Shown piece by piece: positions 1-8,360 of a stretch of DNA of 30,466 nt (within the stretch, counting starts at the first letter, position 1; each line of letters starts with the position of its first letter). The translations under genes were made by a program, and so were the position numbers. The notes beneath the pieces are model-generated. The model was not told the origin of the DNA. It was given only the letters and a program-made list of their open reading frames with translations, and searched no databases. The DNA is taken from positions 9,760 to 40,225 of the forward strand of contig DELD01000066.1 of assembly GCA_002354205.1 (NCBI GenBank), given 5' to 3'. This stretch comes from Micavibrio sp. UBA2705 (GTDB taxonomy: Bacteria; Pseudomonadota; Alphaproteobacteria; Micavibrionales; Micavibrionaceae).

Positions 1-1650
1 ACCGGCGCGATGCCTGCCGCTAAAATAGCCAAGAAAAACCCGCGCGCTATTGCAGAGGCCATTGTAGCTGAGCTTCAAGACGACCCTTTATTCGCAGAAG
101 TTTCCATTGCAGGCCCCGGCTTTATTAACCTAAAAGTCACCTCACAAATGCTATCCGCCCATTTAATTGAACTTGCCGAGAGTGAAAATAAACTTGTCGC
201 CAATACAGGGCAAGGCCAAATGGCTATTGTTGATTATGGCGGGCCGAACACAGCCAAACCAATGCATGTCGGACATTTACGTGCAAGCATTATTGGCGAG
301 TCCATTAAACGTACATTAAAGCTAATTGGCTATGACACCAAGGGGGATATACACCTTGGTGACTGGGGCACGCATATGGGCATGGTGATATCTGAATTTG
401 AAATCCGCCACCCTGAATGGCCTTATTTTGACAAAAGCAAGAAAGACGGCTTCCCCGAAGAGCCACCCATCACTATTCAAGATTTAGAAACGCTCTACCC
501 ACAAGCATCACAGGCCAGCAAATCTGACGAAGATCGGATGGCTATATCCCGCGCCGCAACGGCAGAGCTACAAAAGAAGCAGCCTGGTTATTATGCCCTA
601 TGGCAGCATTGCTTTAATGTCTCCGTCGCCGCGATGAAAAATAACTTTGCCGCTTTAGACGTTTATTTTGAACTCTGGCTCGGCGAATCGAACGCGCAAG
701 ACTACATCCCTGACATGGTGACCCGCCTGCAAGAAAAAGGCGATGCAATCGAAGATCAAGGCGCGATTGTTATTCACGTACAGCGCGAAGACGATAAAAA
801 AGAATATCCGCCGCTTATTCTTTATAAGCGCGATGGTTCTGTGATGTATGGCACAACAGACCTTGCGACAATCGTGCAGCGTATGGATGACTTCTCCCCC
901 GCTAAAATCATCTACGTTGTGGACCAGCGCCAACATTTACATTTTGAACAAGTCTTCCGCGCGGCGCGCATCTCGGGCATCGCCCCAGAGACGACAGAGC
1001 TTACTCATGCAGGATTCGGCACAATGAATGGCGAAGACGGCAAACCGTTTAAAACACGCGCAGGCGGCGTTATGAAGCTTGAAGACCTTATTAAGATGGG
1101 CATTGAAAAGGCAACGCAGCGCCTTGATGAAGCCAATATCGGGCAAGATTACAGCGCAGAAGAACGCGCCGACATCGCCCATAAAGTCGCAATTGCCGCG
1201 ATTAAATTTGCAGATTTACAAAATAGCCGCACCGCGGACTATGTCTTTGACCTTGATCGCCTCACCTCATTTGAGGGCAAAACAGGACCTTATTTGCTCT
1301 ATCAGACCGTCCGCATTAAATCTTTACTTAAGAAAGCCGCGGCGCAGAATGTAGAAAGCAAAAAACTAAGCGCCCTTCATTTAGCAGAGTTCGAAACCCA
1401 GCTTGGCCTAACCTTGGCCGAATTCCCCAATGTGGTCGAACTCGCGGCAAAGAACTACACACCCCACGTCCTCGCCGATTACACTTACCGCGTATCGCAG
1501 GCCTTTAGCAGTTTTTACGGCAACTGCCACATTCTTAACGAGGATGACGAGGACATCAAGCAAACAAGGCTGTATTTATGCGCCATGACCCTTGATGTGT
1601 TAGAACGCGGCCTAGACCTGCTTGGTATTCCTACGCCGGAGCGTATGTAG
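1..1650 (+). CDS. argS: Arginyl-tRNA synthetase, 5' end cut by window edge
   Basis: Cytoplasmic class I aminoacyl-tRNA synthetase that charges tRNA-Arg with arginine using ATP. The frame is open from base 1, and the first in-frame ATG (base 10) lies within the conserved N-terminal additional domain, just before AKIAKKNPRAIA. The true start is therefore upstream of the window, and about 30-45 residues appear to be missing. The HIGH signature is seen as HVGH inside GPNTAKPMHVGHLRAS. The KMSK region has the degenerate form common in bacterial ArgRS (FKTRAGGVMKLEDL). The C-terminal DALR-type anticodon-binding part starts around FEGKTGPYLLYQTVRIKSLL. An AT-only hairpin with a short T run follows the stop. 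Identity is secure; only the 5' end is unseen. Confidence 0.96.
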   Translation, partial: TGAMPAAKIAKKNPRAIAEAIVAELQDDPLFAEVSIAGPGFINLKVTSQMLSAHLIELAESENKLVANTGQGQMAIVDYGGPNTAKPMHVGHLRASIIGESIKRTLKLIGYDTKGDIHLGDWGTHMGMVISEFEIRHPEWPYFDKSKKDGFPEEPPITIQDLETLYPQASQASKSDEDRMAISRAATAELQKKQPGYYALWQHCFNVSVAAMKNNFAALDVYFELWLGESNAQDYIPDMVTRLQEKGDAIEDQGAIVIHVQREDDKKEYPPLILYKRDGSVMYGTTDLATIVQRMDDFSPAKIIYVVDQRQHLHFEQVFRAARISGIAPETTELTHAGFGTMNGEDGKPFKTRAGGVMKLEDLIKMGIEKATQRLDEANIGQDYSAEERADIAHKVAIAAIKFADLQNSRTADYVFDLDRLTSFEGKTGPYLLYQTVRIKSLLKKAAAQNVESKKLSALHLAEFETQLGLTLAEFPNVVELAAKNYTPHVLADYTYRVSQAFSSFYGNCHILNEDDEDIKQTRLYLCAMTLDVLERGLDLLGIPTPERM

Positions 1651-1652
1651 CT

Positions 1653-1690
1653 AATTATTATACGCAAAACATCTTCATATAATAATTTTT
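1653..1690 (+). terminator. Weak AT-rich terminator after argS
   Basis: Perfect 10-bp inverted repeat AATTATTATA / TATAATAATT (1653-1662 and 1678-1687) with a 15-nt loop, running into a short T stretch three bases after the argS stop. The stem has no G:C pairs, so termination may be inefficient. Confidence 0.4.
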
Positions 1691-1772
1691 CTTATAAAAA
1701 AACAGTCTTACGCGCAACAATAATTTCCATATTTTCCGGAGCTTAACCCCATAAGCACGCTTATTGCTGGCC

Positions 1773-1870
1773 TTACGCAATATTTAATTTTCATAAAAGG
1801 TTAAAAAACTATTGACGGCATTACGTAAATAGATTATAAACCTTGCATTACATAAACTAAATTACGTAAA
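1773..1870. promoter_or_regulatory. Cluster of TTACGTAA-type palindromes, putative operator
   Basis: Perfect palindrome TTACGTAA occurs at 1821-1828 (between -35 and -10) and 1862-1869 (leader). The variant TTACATAA lies at 1848-1855 (at the expected start point) and TTACGCAA at 1773-1780. The three promoter-proximal copies share the longer form ATTACRTAAA. A separate dyad ATAAGC-AC-GCTTAT lies at 1751-1764. Copies overlapping the promoter core and start site are what a repressor operator would look like. The regulator is not identifiable from this window. Confidence 0.45.
1812..1840 (+). promoter_or_regulatory. Sigma70-like promoter of the coiled-coil/ClpB-like/membrane operon
   Basis: -35 TTGACG (1812-1817) and -10 TATAAA (1835-1840) are separated by exactly 17 bases, placing the start near 1847. 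This leaves a leader of about 50 nt before the ATG at 1898. A TTACGTAA palindrome sits inside the spacer. This is the best-matching promoter in the plus-strand half of the window. Confidence 0.7.
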
Positions 1871-1897
1871 ACACTCCTAAGAAGAGGGCACAAAACA

Positions 1898-3931
1898 ATG
1901 AACACAGATTTCGATGTAGACTCACTATTCAGTGATGCGGCTGAGGCGGACACGGCGACAACAAATCAAAGCGCAGACGCTTATGAACAACAAGAACAAA
2001 ACTTCACCAATTTTGAAGATGAATATAAAGATGCAGAAAACGGTTTAGAAGAAAACCCAATCTACAAAATTATTACATCTGGCAAAACTGGCGCAGAAAT
2101 TCAAGATGCACTTATTGAATTTACAGCCGTAGAAGTTGGCGAAGATTCAGACAAGGTTGTCCAAGAGCTTGCAAATATTGTTAAACAATATGCAGAGCTT
2201 TCATCGATCACAAGTTCAGCCGTACGTGCGTCAAACAATATTGACCAAGCTGAAGTGTTCAACCAGACACTTGAAAAAATTCACGGTCACCAAGAAACAT
2301 ATACGGATCTCTCTGAAACATATAATCAGGCTATTCAAGCTTTGATGGCTGCGCAAAAAGAAGGCCGCGGCATTAAAGACATTATTTCAGAAACGAAGAA
2401 AAAGCGTACAGAGTTATCGGGACTTAAAGATTCGATGATTTCTCAATCAGAATCTGTTGACGAAGCACAACGCGAATATGACGCGCAAATCGCCAAGCAG
2501 AAAAAACTACAAGTACAAGTAGACGAAGCGCAAGCAACAATCGAAATGTACACTAAGGGCTGTGAAGAAGTAAAAGACGAGCAAGGCATCGTCACACAGA
2601 AGAAAGTCCCTGCCCTTGCAGCTTTAGAAGCAGCATTCGCAGCGGAAAGCGGCGGCTTCTTTTTCTTTAAGAATGATAAAAAAGAGAAAATCGGCGCCGC
2701 AATTGAAAAAGCGAAAAAAGAAATTAAAGCGGCTGATGAAATCGTGGATAATATAAACCCACAAGTCACAAACCTTGAAGGTCCAATCTCGCGCTCAAAA
2801 GCAACGCTAGACGAAGCAAAAACAGAGTTTCAAGCACAGCAAGACAAATACACAGCGCTAGAAGACGAGCTTGCAAATGATGCAACAATCAAAGCAGTGG
2901 AAGAACTTATCGGCAGCGGCGACAACAAACATTTCACCGAACAAGCAAAAAAATTCGGCAATGCGGGTGAAGAGCTCATCAGATTGATGAAAACTGAACT
3001 GGCATCATGTGTTGATTTTTATGGCGTACAGCAAGAAAACCAACAAAAGCTTTTGAACACAAGTTCAAACCTAAGCTCACAGCTTAAATCAATCGTTGCT
3101 GGCCTTCGTAAGGGTCTTACCAAGCATGAGAAAGCATATAAAGAGCTCAGCAGCAAGCTTGAGGACAGCATGCAGTCTCTTGATGACAGCAAGGCAGAAG
3201 AACTTGAAGTCGCAAAAGCACTCGAAGATGAGGGCGCGCGTCAAGAAGCCATTGATGACATTGAAAAGAAATATATGGATCTTCCTCCGCATGTGAAGCA
3301 AATGAAAGAAGACCAGCGTGATTATCAAAACTTTGCCAATGAATATTCGGCGCGTCTTGATCAAATCGCTTCTTTCGAACAACACATATCAGTGGCGCTT
3401 GAAACAACAAATGTTACACATCAGAACGCTGTGAACTTAACACGTAAATCAGAAAGCCTGATGAACGAACAAGTCACAATGGTGAATAACAGCACGACAA
3501 ACGCAACAGCAACCGTCGCACAGTTATTACAAGAAATTAACATCAACATGATTGCTGAATTTGGTCAAGCTGCAAGCAAAACCAATGCACTTATTAATCA
3601 AACCGGTGTTAATGCGATGGTTCACCGTCAAGAAATGGCGAATAAAGAAAAAGCCAACTCAATCAAGAGCCTCTCAGAGCTGACCAAAACAATGAAAAGC
3701 GCAAAAGCGTCTCTTGAAGTTGAAGCTGAAAAATCTGCTGCGCTTGGCAAGCTTAATGCAAATGCCGCACAGCAATTTGAAAAATCAGCGCAAGATTTGG
3801 TTAACACCACAATCAACAGCGAAAGCAATGCGAAAAAGCGTATGCAAGAAGATGAAGGCTATGCAAAGCAAGCTCTCGCGTCAACAAAGGAGCTTTTCCA
3901 AGCGCCTAAACCAAAAGAACCTGGCGCATAA
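1898..3931 (+). CDS. Long coiled-coil protein of unknown function, first gene of the ClpB-like operon
   Basis: 677 residues, not recognised as a named family. No signal peptide or convincing membrane segment is seen, so it is probably cytoplasmic. The N-terminal ~45 residues are acidic and Gln/Asn-rich. Most of the rest is charged Ala/Glu/Lys/Gln helical sequence with heptad-like spacing (about residues 100-250, 260-480, 560-660). A short Phe-rich patch, GGFFFFKNDKK, lies near residue 252. The C-terminal third carries long polar Ser/Asn/Thr helices (e.g. QTGVNAMVHRQEMANKE) and ends in a Pro/Lys-rich tail. The start is supported by AGAGGG about 9 bases upstream. It is followed by a large hairpin and then the ClpB-like ATPase. 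I infer a structural partner or substrate of that ATPase. A TelA-like assignment was considered but no defining motif was found. Confidence 0.85.
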   Translation: MNTDFDVDSLFSDAAEADTATTNQSADAYEQQEQNFTNFEDEYKDAENGLEENPIYKIITSGKTGAEIQDALIEFTAVEVGEDSDKVVQELANIVKQYAELSSITSSAVRASNNIDQAEVFNQTLEKIHGHQETYTDLSETYNQAIQALMAAQKEGRGIKDIISETKKKRTELSGLKDSMISQSESVDEAQREYDAQIAKQKKLQVQVDEAQATIEMYTKGCEEVKDEQGIVTQKKVPALAALEAAFAAESGGFFFFKNDKKEKIGAAIEKAKKEIKAADEIVDNINPQVTNLEGPISRSKATLDEAKTEFQAQQDKYTALEDELANDATIKAVEELIGSGDNKHFTEQAKKFGNAGEELIRLMKTELASCVDFYGVQQENQQKLLNTSSNLSSQLKSIVAGLRKGLTKHEKAYKELSSKLEDSMQSLDDSKAEELEVAKALEDEGARQEAIDDIEKKYMDLPPHVKQMKEDQRDYQNFANEYSARLDQIASFEQHISVALETTNVTHQNAVNLTRKSESLMNEQVTMVNNSTTNATATVAQLLQEININMIAEFGQAASKTNALINQTGVNAMVHRQEMANKEKANSIKSLSELTKTMKSAKASLEVEAEKSAALGKLNANAAQQFEKSAQDLVNTTINSESNAKKRMQEDEGYAKQALASTKELFQAPKPKEPGA

Positions 3932-3964
3932 CTAGGCACCAGACAAGCAAATAAATTCATTATC

Positions 3965-4007
3965 GGGGCGGTCCACCCGCACAGCAGAAAGCAGGTAAAG
4001 CCGCCCC
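3965..4007 (+). other. Intercistronic GC-rich inverted repeat
   Basis: GGGGCGG (3965-3971) pairs perfectly with CCGCCCC (4001-4007) across a 29-nt loop in an otherwise AT-rich 162-base gap between the first two genes of the operon. There is no T run after it, so it is not a normal intrinsic terminator. It could be an mRNA-stabilising or partial-attenuation structure that sets different levels of the coiled-coil protein and the ATPase. Confidence 0.45.
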
Positions 4008-4093
4008 CTTAATACACGACACAAAAGACACAAAAACACGGCACAAACACACAAATAAGACGACGATTTTAGAGCAGACTGAACGAGGGTGGC

Positions 4094-6433
4094 ATGTCAA
4101 ATACTGAAACACAAAAAATTCTACAAAACTACGCAGACTATATCGCAGACGCGATGCCAGATTTCAAATATTTTGGCGCGGAAAAAAACATTCAAGACCT
4201 TGCGCGTAGCTTAAATCAATATGGCAATAACAGCATTCTCCTATCAGGGCCAGCAGGCATAGGCCGCCGCTCTCTTATTTCAGGCTTTGTCCAGAGCCTA
4301 GATGCTGATTTCATGCCGATTGAAATGATGAACACAAATGTCTATCGCATTAACGTCCAGGAATTATTCAACACCCAAAATATTGCCACTGTTGAACAGC
4401 GTTTTGACAATGTTCTCGAAGAATTAAAATCCATCAAAGCACGTACAGGCAACAAACCTGTACTTGTCATTGATGACGGCGCATGCTTTGCCAAAGAGGT
4501 AACAGAGCGCCGCGCGTCTTCGCTGCTCAATAAATTAAAAACCGCTGATATTGCCAGCGATGATTTTGACCTTATTCTAAGCCTTGATAATGACGCTTTA
4601 CACCTCATGGAAAAAAGTCATAAAAACTTTCTTGCACATTTCACAGCCAAGAAAGTCGATACTATGGAGGACGGCGACGTTGTTGCCATGCTCGCCCATG
4701 AAGCACAGCGTTATGCGCAAAACCAACTCACCATACCCGAAGAAACAACACAGAAAATCCTGGAGCTTTGTAAGCGCTATCCCGCGCTTGGTGATTTCTC
4801 AATGCCGAAAAACGCATCTGTATTTATGGATGAAGTCGCAACAGCATACCGCATTAAAATGCACAGCAAGCCAGAAGGCGTGATTGACCAAGAACAGCAA
4901 ATCGCCAAGCTACAAGCCAAGCTAGAGGGCGCAAATGAATCTGATGCCGCATCAATCGAAAATGACATTGCGCAACTCACAGCCTGCATTGAACAATCTT
5001 ATACCGACTGGGATAAAGCGAAAGAAAAAATCAAAGAAATAAAATCAGGAATATCCCTTTCTGAGGAAGCAACCGCAAAGCAACAAGCTAAGCTAGAAAA
5101 GTATCAAGCTGAGTTTTTAGAGAAATCAGAAGCTGAATATAACAAATTACGTGATGCTGGTGACAAGCGTGCAGCAGGCATGACGCTTGAAACGTTCATT
5201 TCAACAGACCAAACGAACAAAAATGAAAATATGAACGGCGAATACACCAAAACACGGCAGACTATTGAAAACAACAATGCATGGGTAAAAGCCGAAAACG
5301 AAAAACTTATGAAAGTCATCAAAGCTATGACGTTCCCAATCACTATGCCTGCTGATTTTGTTGATGATTACGCTAAAACAAAACTCGGCATGAATGATGT
5401 GCCCGATATTCGCAAACTTATTCGCTCCGCTAACGAGCATATTAACGGCATCGTTATGGGGCAGGAGCAAATGGTCAACCCAATGATTAGCGCCATTAAG
5501 CAGCGCCTAAGCCGTAAATCAGAAGCAAATAAGCCTATGGGCGTGTTTCTTATCCTTGGCCCTTCTGGGGTTGGTAAAACATATATTGCAGAAGTCCTGT
5601 CCGAAGAGTTATGCGGCGGTAACTTAAGCGTGATTAACATGGAAGGCTTTAAAGAAAAGCACACCGTGTCGCGTATGATTGGTGCCCCTCCAGGTTATGC
5701 AGGTTATGATGAAAAAGCCGAATTAATTAAAATCAGCGAATCTAACCCATCTGGCGTTGTTCTTTTTGATGAGATTGAAAAAGCGCATCTTGATGTAAAA
5801 CAAGCTTTGCTTACACCGCTTGATAAAGGCAAATTTACATCTGCCAACGGTAAAGACAGCGCAGACTTCCGTGATAACATCATTATGATGACATCAAATT
5901 TTGGGCAAAACATGTATCTTGAACATCAAGACGCCCCGTTTGAAGAAGTCAGCACGATGGTTGAAAAATCTATTTATGAATCATTTGACCATTTCGCACC
6001 AGAATTCTTAAACCGTTGCACGATCGTTCATGCAAACTTCCTGACCGAAGATATTATTTGTAAAGTCGTTGCCAAGCGCGTACGTGACTTTGCCAAGGAA
6101 TTTGTCGGTGAAGATGGCAGCTTTAGCGTCACAATGGATCAAGAGAGCATCCAAAAGTTCATTCAAGAAAACTATAAAAAGAAAAACGGTGCGCGCGTAG
6201 TACAAAAAATGCTCGAACAGCAAGTTGGCGAATATATTTCAGACATGGTTTTGGAAAATGACGCCGAAGATAAAAACACTTGCGGCGTATTAAATATATG
6301 CTATAACGATGGTAAATTTACATATAATTTAAGCGATAGCAGCATTAAACTCAATGCTGAAAACGAAAACACACTAAGCGCCAGCACAGTAAAACCTGCG
6401 GCTGCCGCAAATGCAGCCTTTGCAGTAAAATAA
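4094..6433 (+). CDS. ClpB/ClpV-like AAA+ protein with degenerate D1 and intact D2
   Basis: 779 residues. N-terminal AAA-like module (about 20-255): the Walker A is GPAGIGRRS (52-60), with Arg in place of the catalytic Lys, and the Walker B is VLVIDDG without the Asp-Glu pair, so ATP hydrolysis is doubtful. A charged coiled-coil stretch spans about 262-410, where a ClpB M-domain-like insert could lie. The C-terminal D2-type module is intact: Walker A GPSGVGKT (489-496), pore loop GYAGY (534-538), Walker B VVLFDE (555-560), sensor 1 MTSN (599-602), Arg finger in PEFLNR (R641), sensor 2 GAR (699-701). There is no ClpB N-domain, and the tail is Ala/Ser/Asn-rich. GAGGG precedes the ATG. By family, D2 should form a hexamer that threads or remodels proteins using ATP. 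Its location between a coiled-coil gene and a membrane-protein gene suggests remodelling of a partner assembly. No T6SS genes are nearby, so ClpV is unlikely. Confidence 0.9.
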   Translation: MSNTETQKILQNYADYIADAMPDFKYFGAEKNIQDLARSLNQYGNNSILLSGPAGIGRRSLISGFVQSLDADFMPIEMMNTNVYRINVQELFNTQNIATVEQRFDNVLEELKSIKARTGNKPVLVIDDGACFAKEVTERRASSLLNKLKTADIASDDFDLILSLDNDALHLMEKSHKNFLAHFTAKKVDTMEDGDVVAMLAHEAQRYAQNQLTIPEETTQKILELCKRYPALGDFSMPKNASVFMDEVATAYRIKMHSKPEGVIDQEQQIAKLQAKLEGANESDAASIENDIAQLTACIEQSYTDWDKAKEKIKEIKSGISLSEEATAKQQAKLEKYQAEFLEKSEAEYNKLRDAGDKRAAGMTLETFISTDQTNKNENMNGEYTKTRQTIENNNAWVKAENEKLMKVIKAMTFPITMPADFVDDYAKTKLGMNDVPDIRKLIRSANEHINGIVMGQEQMVNPMISAIKQRLSRKSEANKPMGVFLILGPSGVGKTYIAEVLSEELCGGNLSVINMEGFKEKHTVSRMIGAPPGYAGYDEKAELIKISESNPSGVVLFDEIEKAHLDVKQALLTPLDKGKFTSANGKDSADFRDNIIMMTSNFGQNMYLEHQDAPFEEVSTMVEKSIYESFDHFAPEFLNRCTIVHANFLTEDIICKVVAKRVRDFAKEFVGEDGSFSVTMDQESIQKFIQENYKKKNGARVVQKMLEQQVGEYISDMVLENDAEDKNTCGVLNICYNDGKFTYNLSDSSIKLNAENENTLSASTVKPAAAANAAFAVK

Positions 6434-6471
6434 GGCGACAAAAATTAAGGTTATATATAGGAGCACAAACT

Positions 6472-7650
6472 ATGACGACTGATAATAAAAAAAATAAAGA
6501 CGAAAAAATTGACCTTGGTCAAGACGCCGTTGATGCGGTTGCAGATTTTGTAACCGACCCTAATCAGCGCAATAGAGTCTGGCAGACAGTCCGCTGGGGT
6601 GTCGACGCCGCCAAAAAGTTATTTACGATGGGTGTCTATATTGCAACCAACGTGGCAACCGCCGTCAATAAATCTGCTCCTTTCGTCAAAGCGGCAGTTG
6701 TTGGCACATGGAATTTCGGAGCAAAAATCACCAAAAACTGGCGTAACAACCTAAAAAACAACTGGTCAGAGCTTGATGAGTTTGGCAACACACGTTCATG
6801 CACACCAAAAACCGTTAAAGGTTGGTGGCAAACAGCAAACTTTCCTGCCGCCGTTGGCCTAAGCATTGCCGCCGCATTCGCAGTAGCAGAGCTGCCTTGG
6901 GTTGCTGTTGCGGATTACCGCGACGACCCAATCTACAAAATGTATAAGCCACAAGCCAAAGAAGTTGCAGGCGAAAAAGAATGGACGGTTACTTGTGAAT
7001 ATTTAGAAGAAGAAAGCGAAGCTGATGCAAACTGCGCTTATTCAATCCCAGATAATAGCTGGCTAGACCTCACTTACCGCATTACGAACCCATCTTTTAG
7101 CAGCTTTTTCACAGGTTATTCGCCGCGTAACCACGCCGCAGCACCTATGCTTGCAGATGACAGCCAATATTGCGCGATTAACTCATTACTAGAAAAACCT
7201 GTCTTCGGCGCGGAAAAAAATCTGCCTCCAATTTACCGCGCACCTGTTTGTGATAAAGACTTAGATAAATTAATCGAAAAGCTAACGAGCGATATCAAGA
7301 ATAAAGAAGGTGAAATTGTTCGCCCAGCTGGCGAAGTCATCGAAGATGATGGACGCATGTGGTACCGCCCAGCAGATCAAGGCTGGTGGATTACAGGCGC
7401 GCTTGCTAGTGTATGGGTTGGCGCAGTGGAACTTACTGGCGATGCCAAAGACGCTATTTTCGAATGGGCTGATGAAATAACAACGCCAGATCCTGAAGAA
7501 GAAACTCCAGCCGAGGGCGTTGAAGGCGAGAAAACATCAGCTGTTGATTTCAACAATGCGACAAACGGCTTGATCAGCAATGATAATCAAGACGTCACTT
7601 TAACGGCTAGCATTTCATTTGAAAGTGGCCCAAAAGTCAAAGTCGCTTAA
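6472..7650 (+). CDS. Membrane-anchored protein of unknown function, third gene of the operon
   Basis: 392 residues, family not recognised. The basic N-terminal part (1-120) has amphipathic Ala/Val-rich helices and no signal peptide. A hydrophobic segment at about 124-148 is a probable transmembrane helix. It is followed by a domain with four cysteines (in VTCEY, ANCAY, QYCAI, PVCDK), which by the positive-inside rule would lie in the periplasm, where they could form disulfides. A second hydrophobic Trp-rich stretch lies near 303-322 (WWITGALASVWVGAVEL), then an acidic Pro/Glu tail. AGGAG eight bases before the ATG supports the start. The gene begins 38 bases after the ATPase and is closed by a strong terminator, so it belongs to the same transcript. 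A membrane anchor or receptor for the ATPase is an inference. Confidence 0.85.
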   Translation: MTTDNKKNKDEKIDLGQDAVDAVADFVTDPNQRNRVWQTVRWGVDAAKKLFTMGVYIATNVATAVNKSAPFVKAAVVGTWNFGAKITKNWRNNLKNNWSELDEFGNTRSCTPKTVKGWWQTANFPAAVGLSIAAAFAVAELPWVAVADYRDDPIYKMYKPQAKEVAGEKEWTVTCEYLEEESEADANCAYSIPDNSWLDLTYRITNPSFSSFFTGYSPRNHAAAPMLADDSQYCAINSLLEKPVFGAEKNLPPIYRAPVCDKDLDKLIEKLTSDIKNKEGEIVRPAGEVIEDDGRMWYRPADQGWWITGALASVWVGAVELTGDAKDAIFEWADEITTPDPEEETPAEGVEGEKTSAVDFNNATNGLISNDNQDVTLTASISFESGPKVKVA

Positions 7651-7678
7651 ATAAGATTTAAAAAGTTTTGTGTCCTAT

Positions 7679-7721
7679 AGAAAAGTCTTGTATGCACCCC
7701 ATACAAGACTTTTCTTTTTTT
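7679..7721 (+). terminator. Strong intrinsic terminator closing the three-gene operon
   Basis: Perfect 16-bp stem AGAAAAGTCTTGTATG (7679-7694) / 7700-7715 with a 5-nt loop, followed by a T run. It lies 28 bases after the stop of the membrane protein and isolates the operon from the rhodanese gene. Confidence 0.93.
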
Positions 7722-7763
7722 ATAAAACGCGTCATAATCTGCATAGTTTTATATTACAGATAA

Positions 7764-8360
7764 ATGGATAAATTCATGGAACATATCAGCGCGCAGCAAT
7801 TTCTCGACGAAGCACAAAACGCCGAAGAAAAATTCTATATTTTAGATGTCCGCACAGAGGCTGAGTATAAAAAATACTGCCTTGCTGACCTTGCAAGTGA
7901 CAATGTACCACTTGATGAAGTTCCTGATGTTATCGACACTATCGTAAACCATTGCCAAGACATGCGCACCTATGTGCTCTGTAAAGCAGGCAAACGCGCT
8001 GAATTTGCCGCTTATGACCTTGAAAATGCTGGCGCACGCAATGTCGCGGTAATCGATGGCGGCACGATGGCGCTTGAAGCCTTAGGCGTCGCCATGAAGC
8101 CTGGCATGATGCCCATTGAACGCCAATATCACCTTGCCATGGGCGCGCTTATCCTCACCGGCCTTGCGCTTGATACAATCATATTGCCGCTCATTGCTGC
8201 CATCAGCCTCACTTTCCATGCACTTACCGGCAAATGCGGCCTGCTTGCCTTTATCCGCAAAATGCCGATGAACAGCCATAACGCCGCCGACATTCAAATT
8301 GAGATATCAAAATCCGTCAGCGCCTATCAAGAAAAAATGGCCACAAAAAACGCGGCGTAA
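7764..8360 (+). CDS. Rhodanese-domain protein with C-terminal membrane segment (YgaP-like)
   Basis: 198 residues. Residues 8-105 form a rhodanese homology domain (ILDVRTEAEY near the start) with catalytic loop CKAGKRA, Cys73. A C-terminal hydrophobic part from about 122 to 165 begins MPIERQYHLAMGALILTG, the typical start of the DUF2892 membrane domain found in YgaP-type proteins. By family it is an inner-membrane sulfurtransferase handling persulfide sulfur; the physiological donor and acceptor are unknown. No clear Shine-Dalgarno is seen before the chosen ATG, and a second in-frame ATG four codons later (7776) is an alternative. The gene follows the strong terminator, so it is transcribed separately. 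Its 3' end overlaps the minus-strand terminator of tRNA-Leu. Confidence 0.88.
   Translation: MDKFMEHISAQQFLDEAQNAEEKFYILDVRTEAEYKKYCLADLASDNVPLDEVPDVIDTIVNHCQDMRTYVLCKAGKRAEFAAYDLENAGARNVAVIDGGTMALEALGVAMKPGMMPIERQYHLAMGALILTGLALDTIILPLIAAISLTFHALTGKCGLLAFIRKMPMNSHNAADIQIEISKSVSAYQEKMATKNAA

Noticed and set aside
10..1650. argS start at the ATG at base 10
   Set aside because: The frame is open to base 1 and the ATG falls inside the conserved N-terminal domain; the gene is simply cut by the window edge.
1898..3931. TelA/KlaA-type tellurite resistance protein
   Set aside because: Only general coiled-coil character is shared; no defining TelA motif or Ter neighbour could be seen.
4094..6433. 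T6SS ClpV for the AAA+ protein
   Set aside because: No sheath (TssB/TssC), TssK or other T6SS gene is in the window and the ClpV N-domain is absent.
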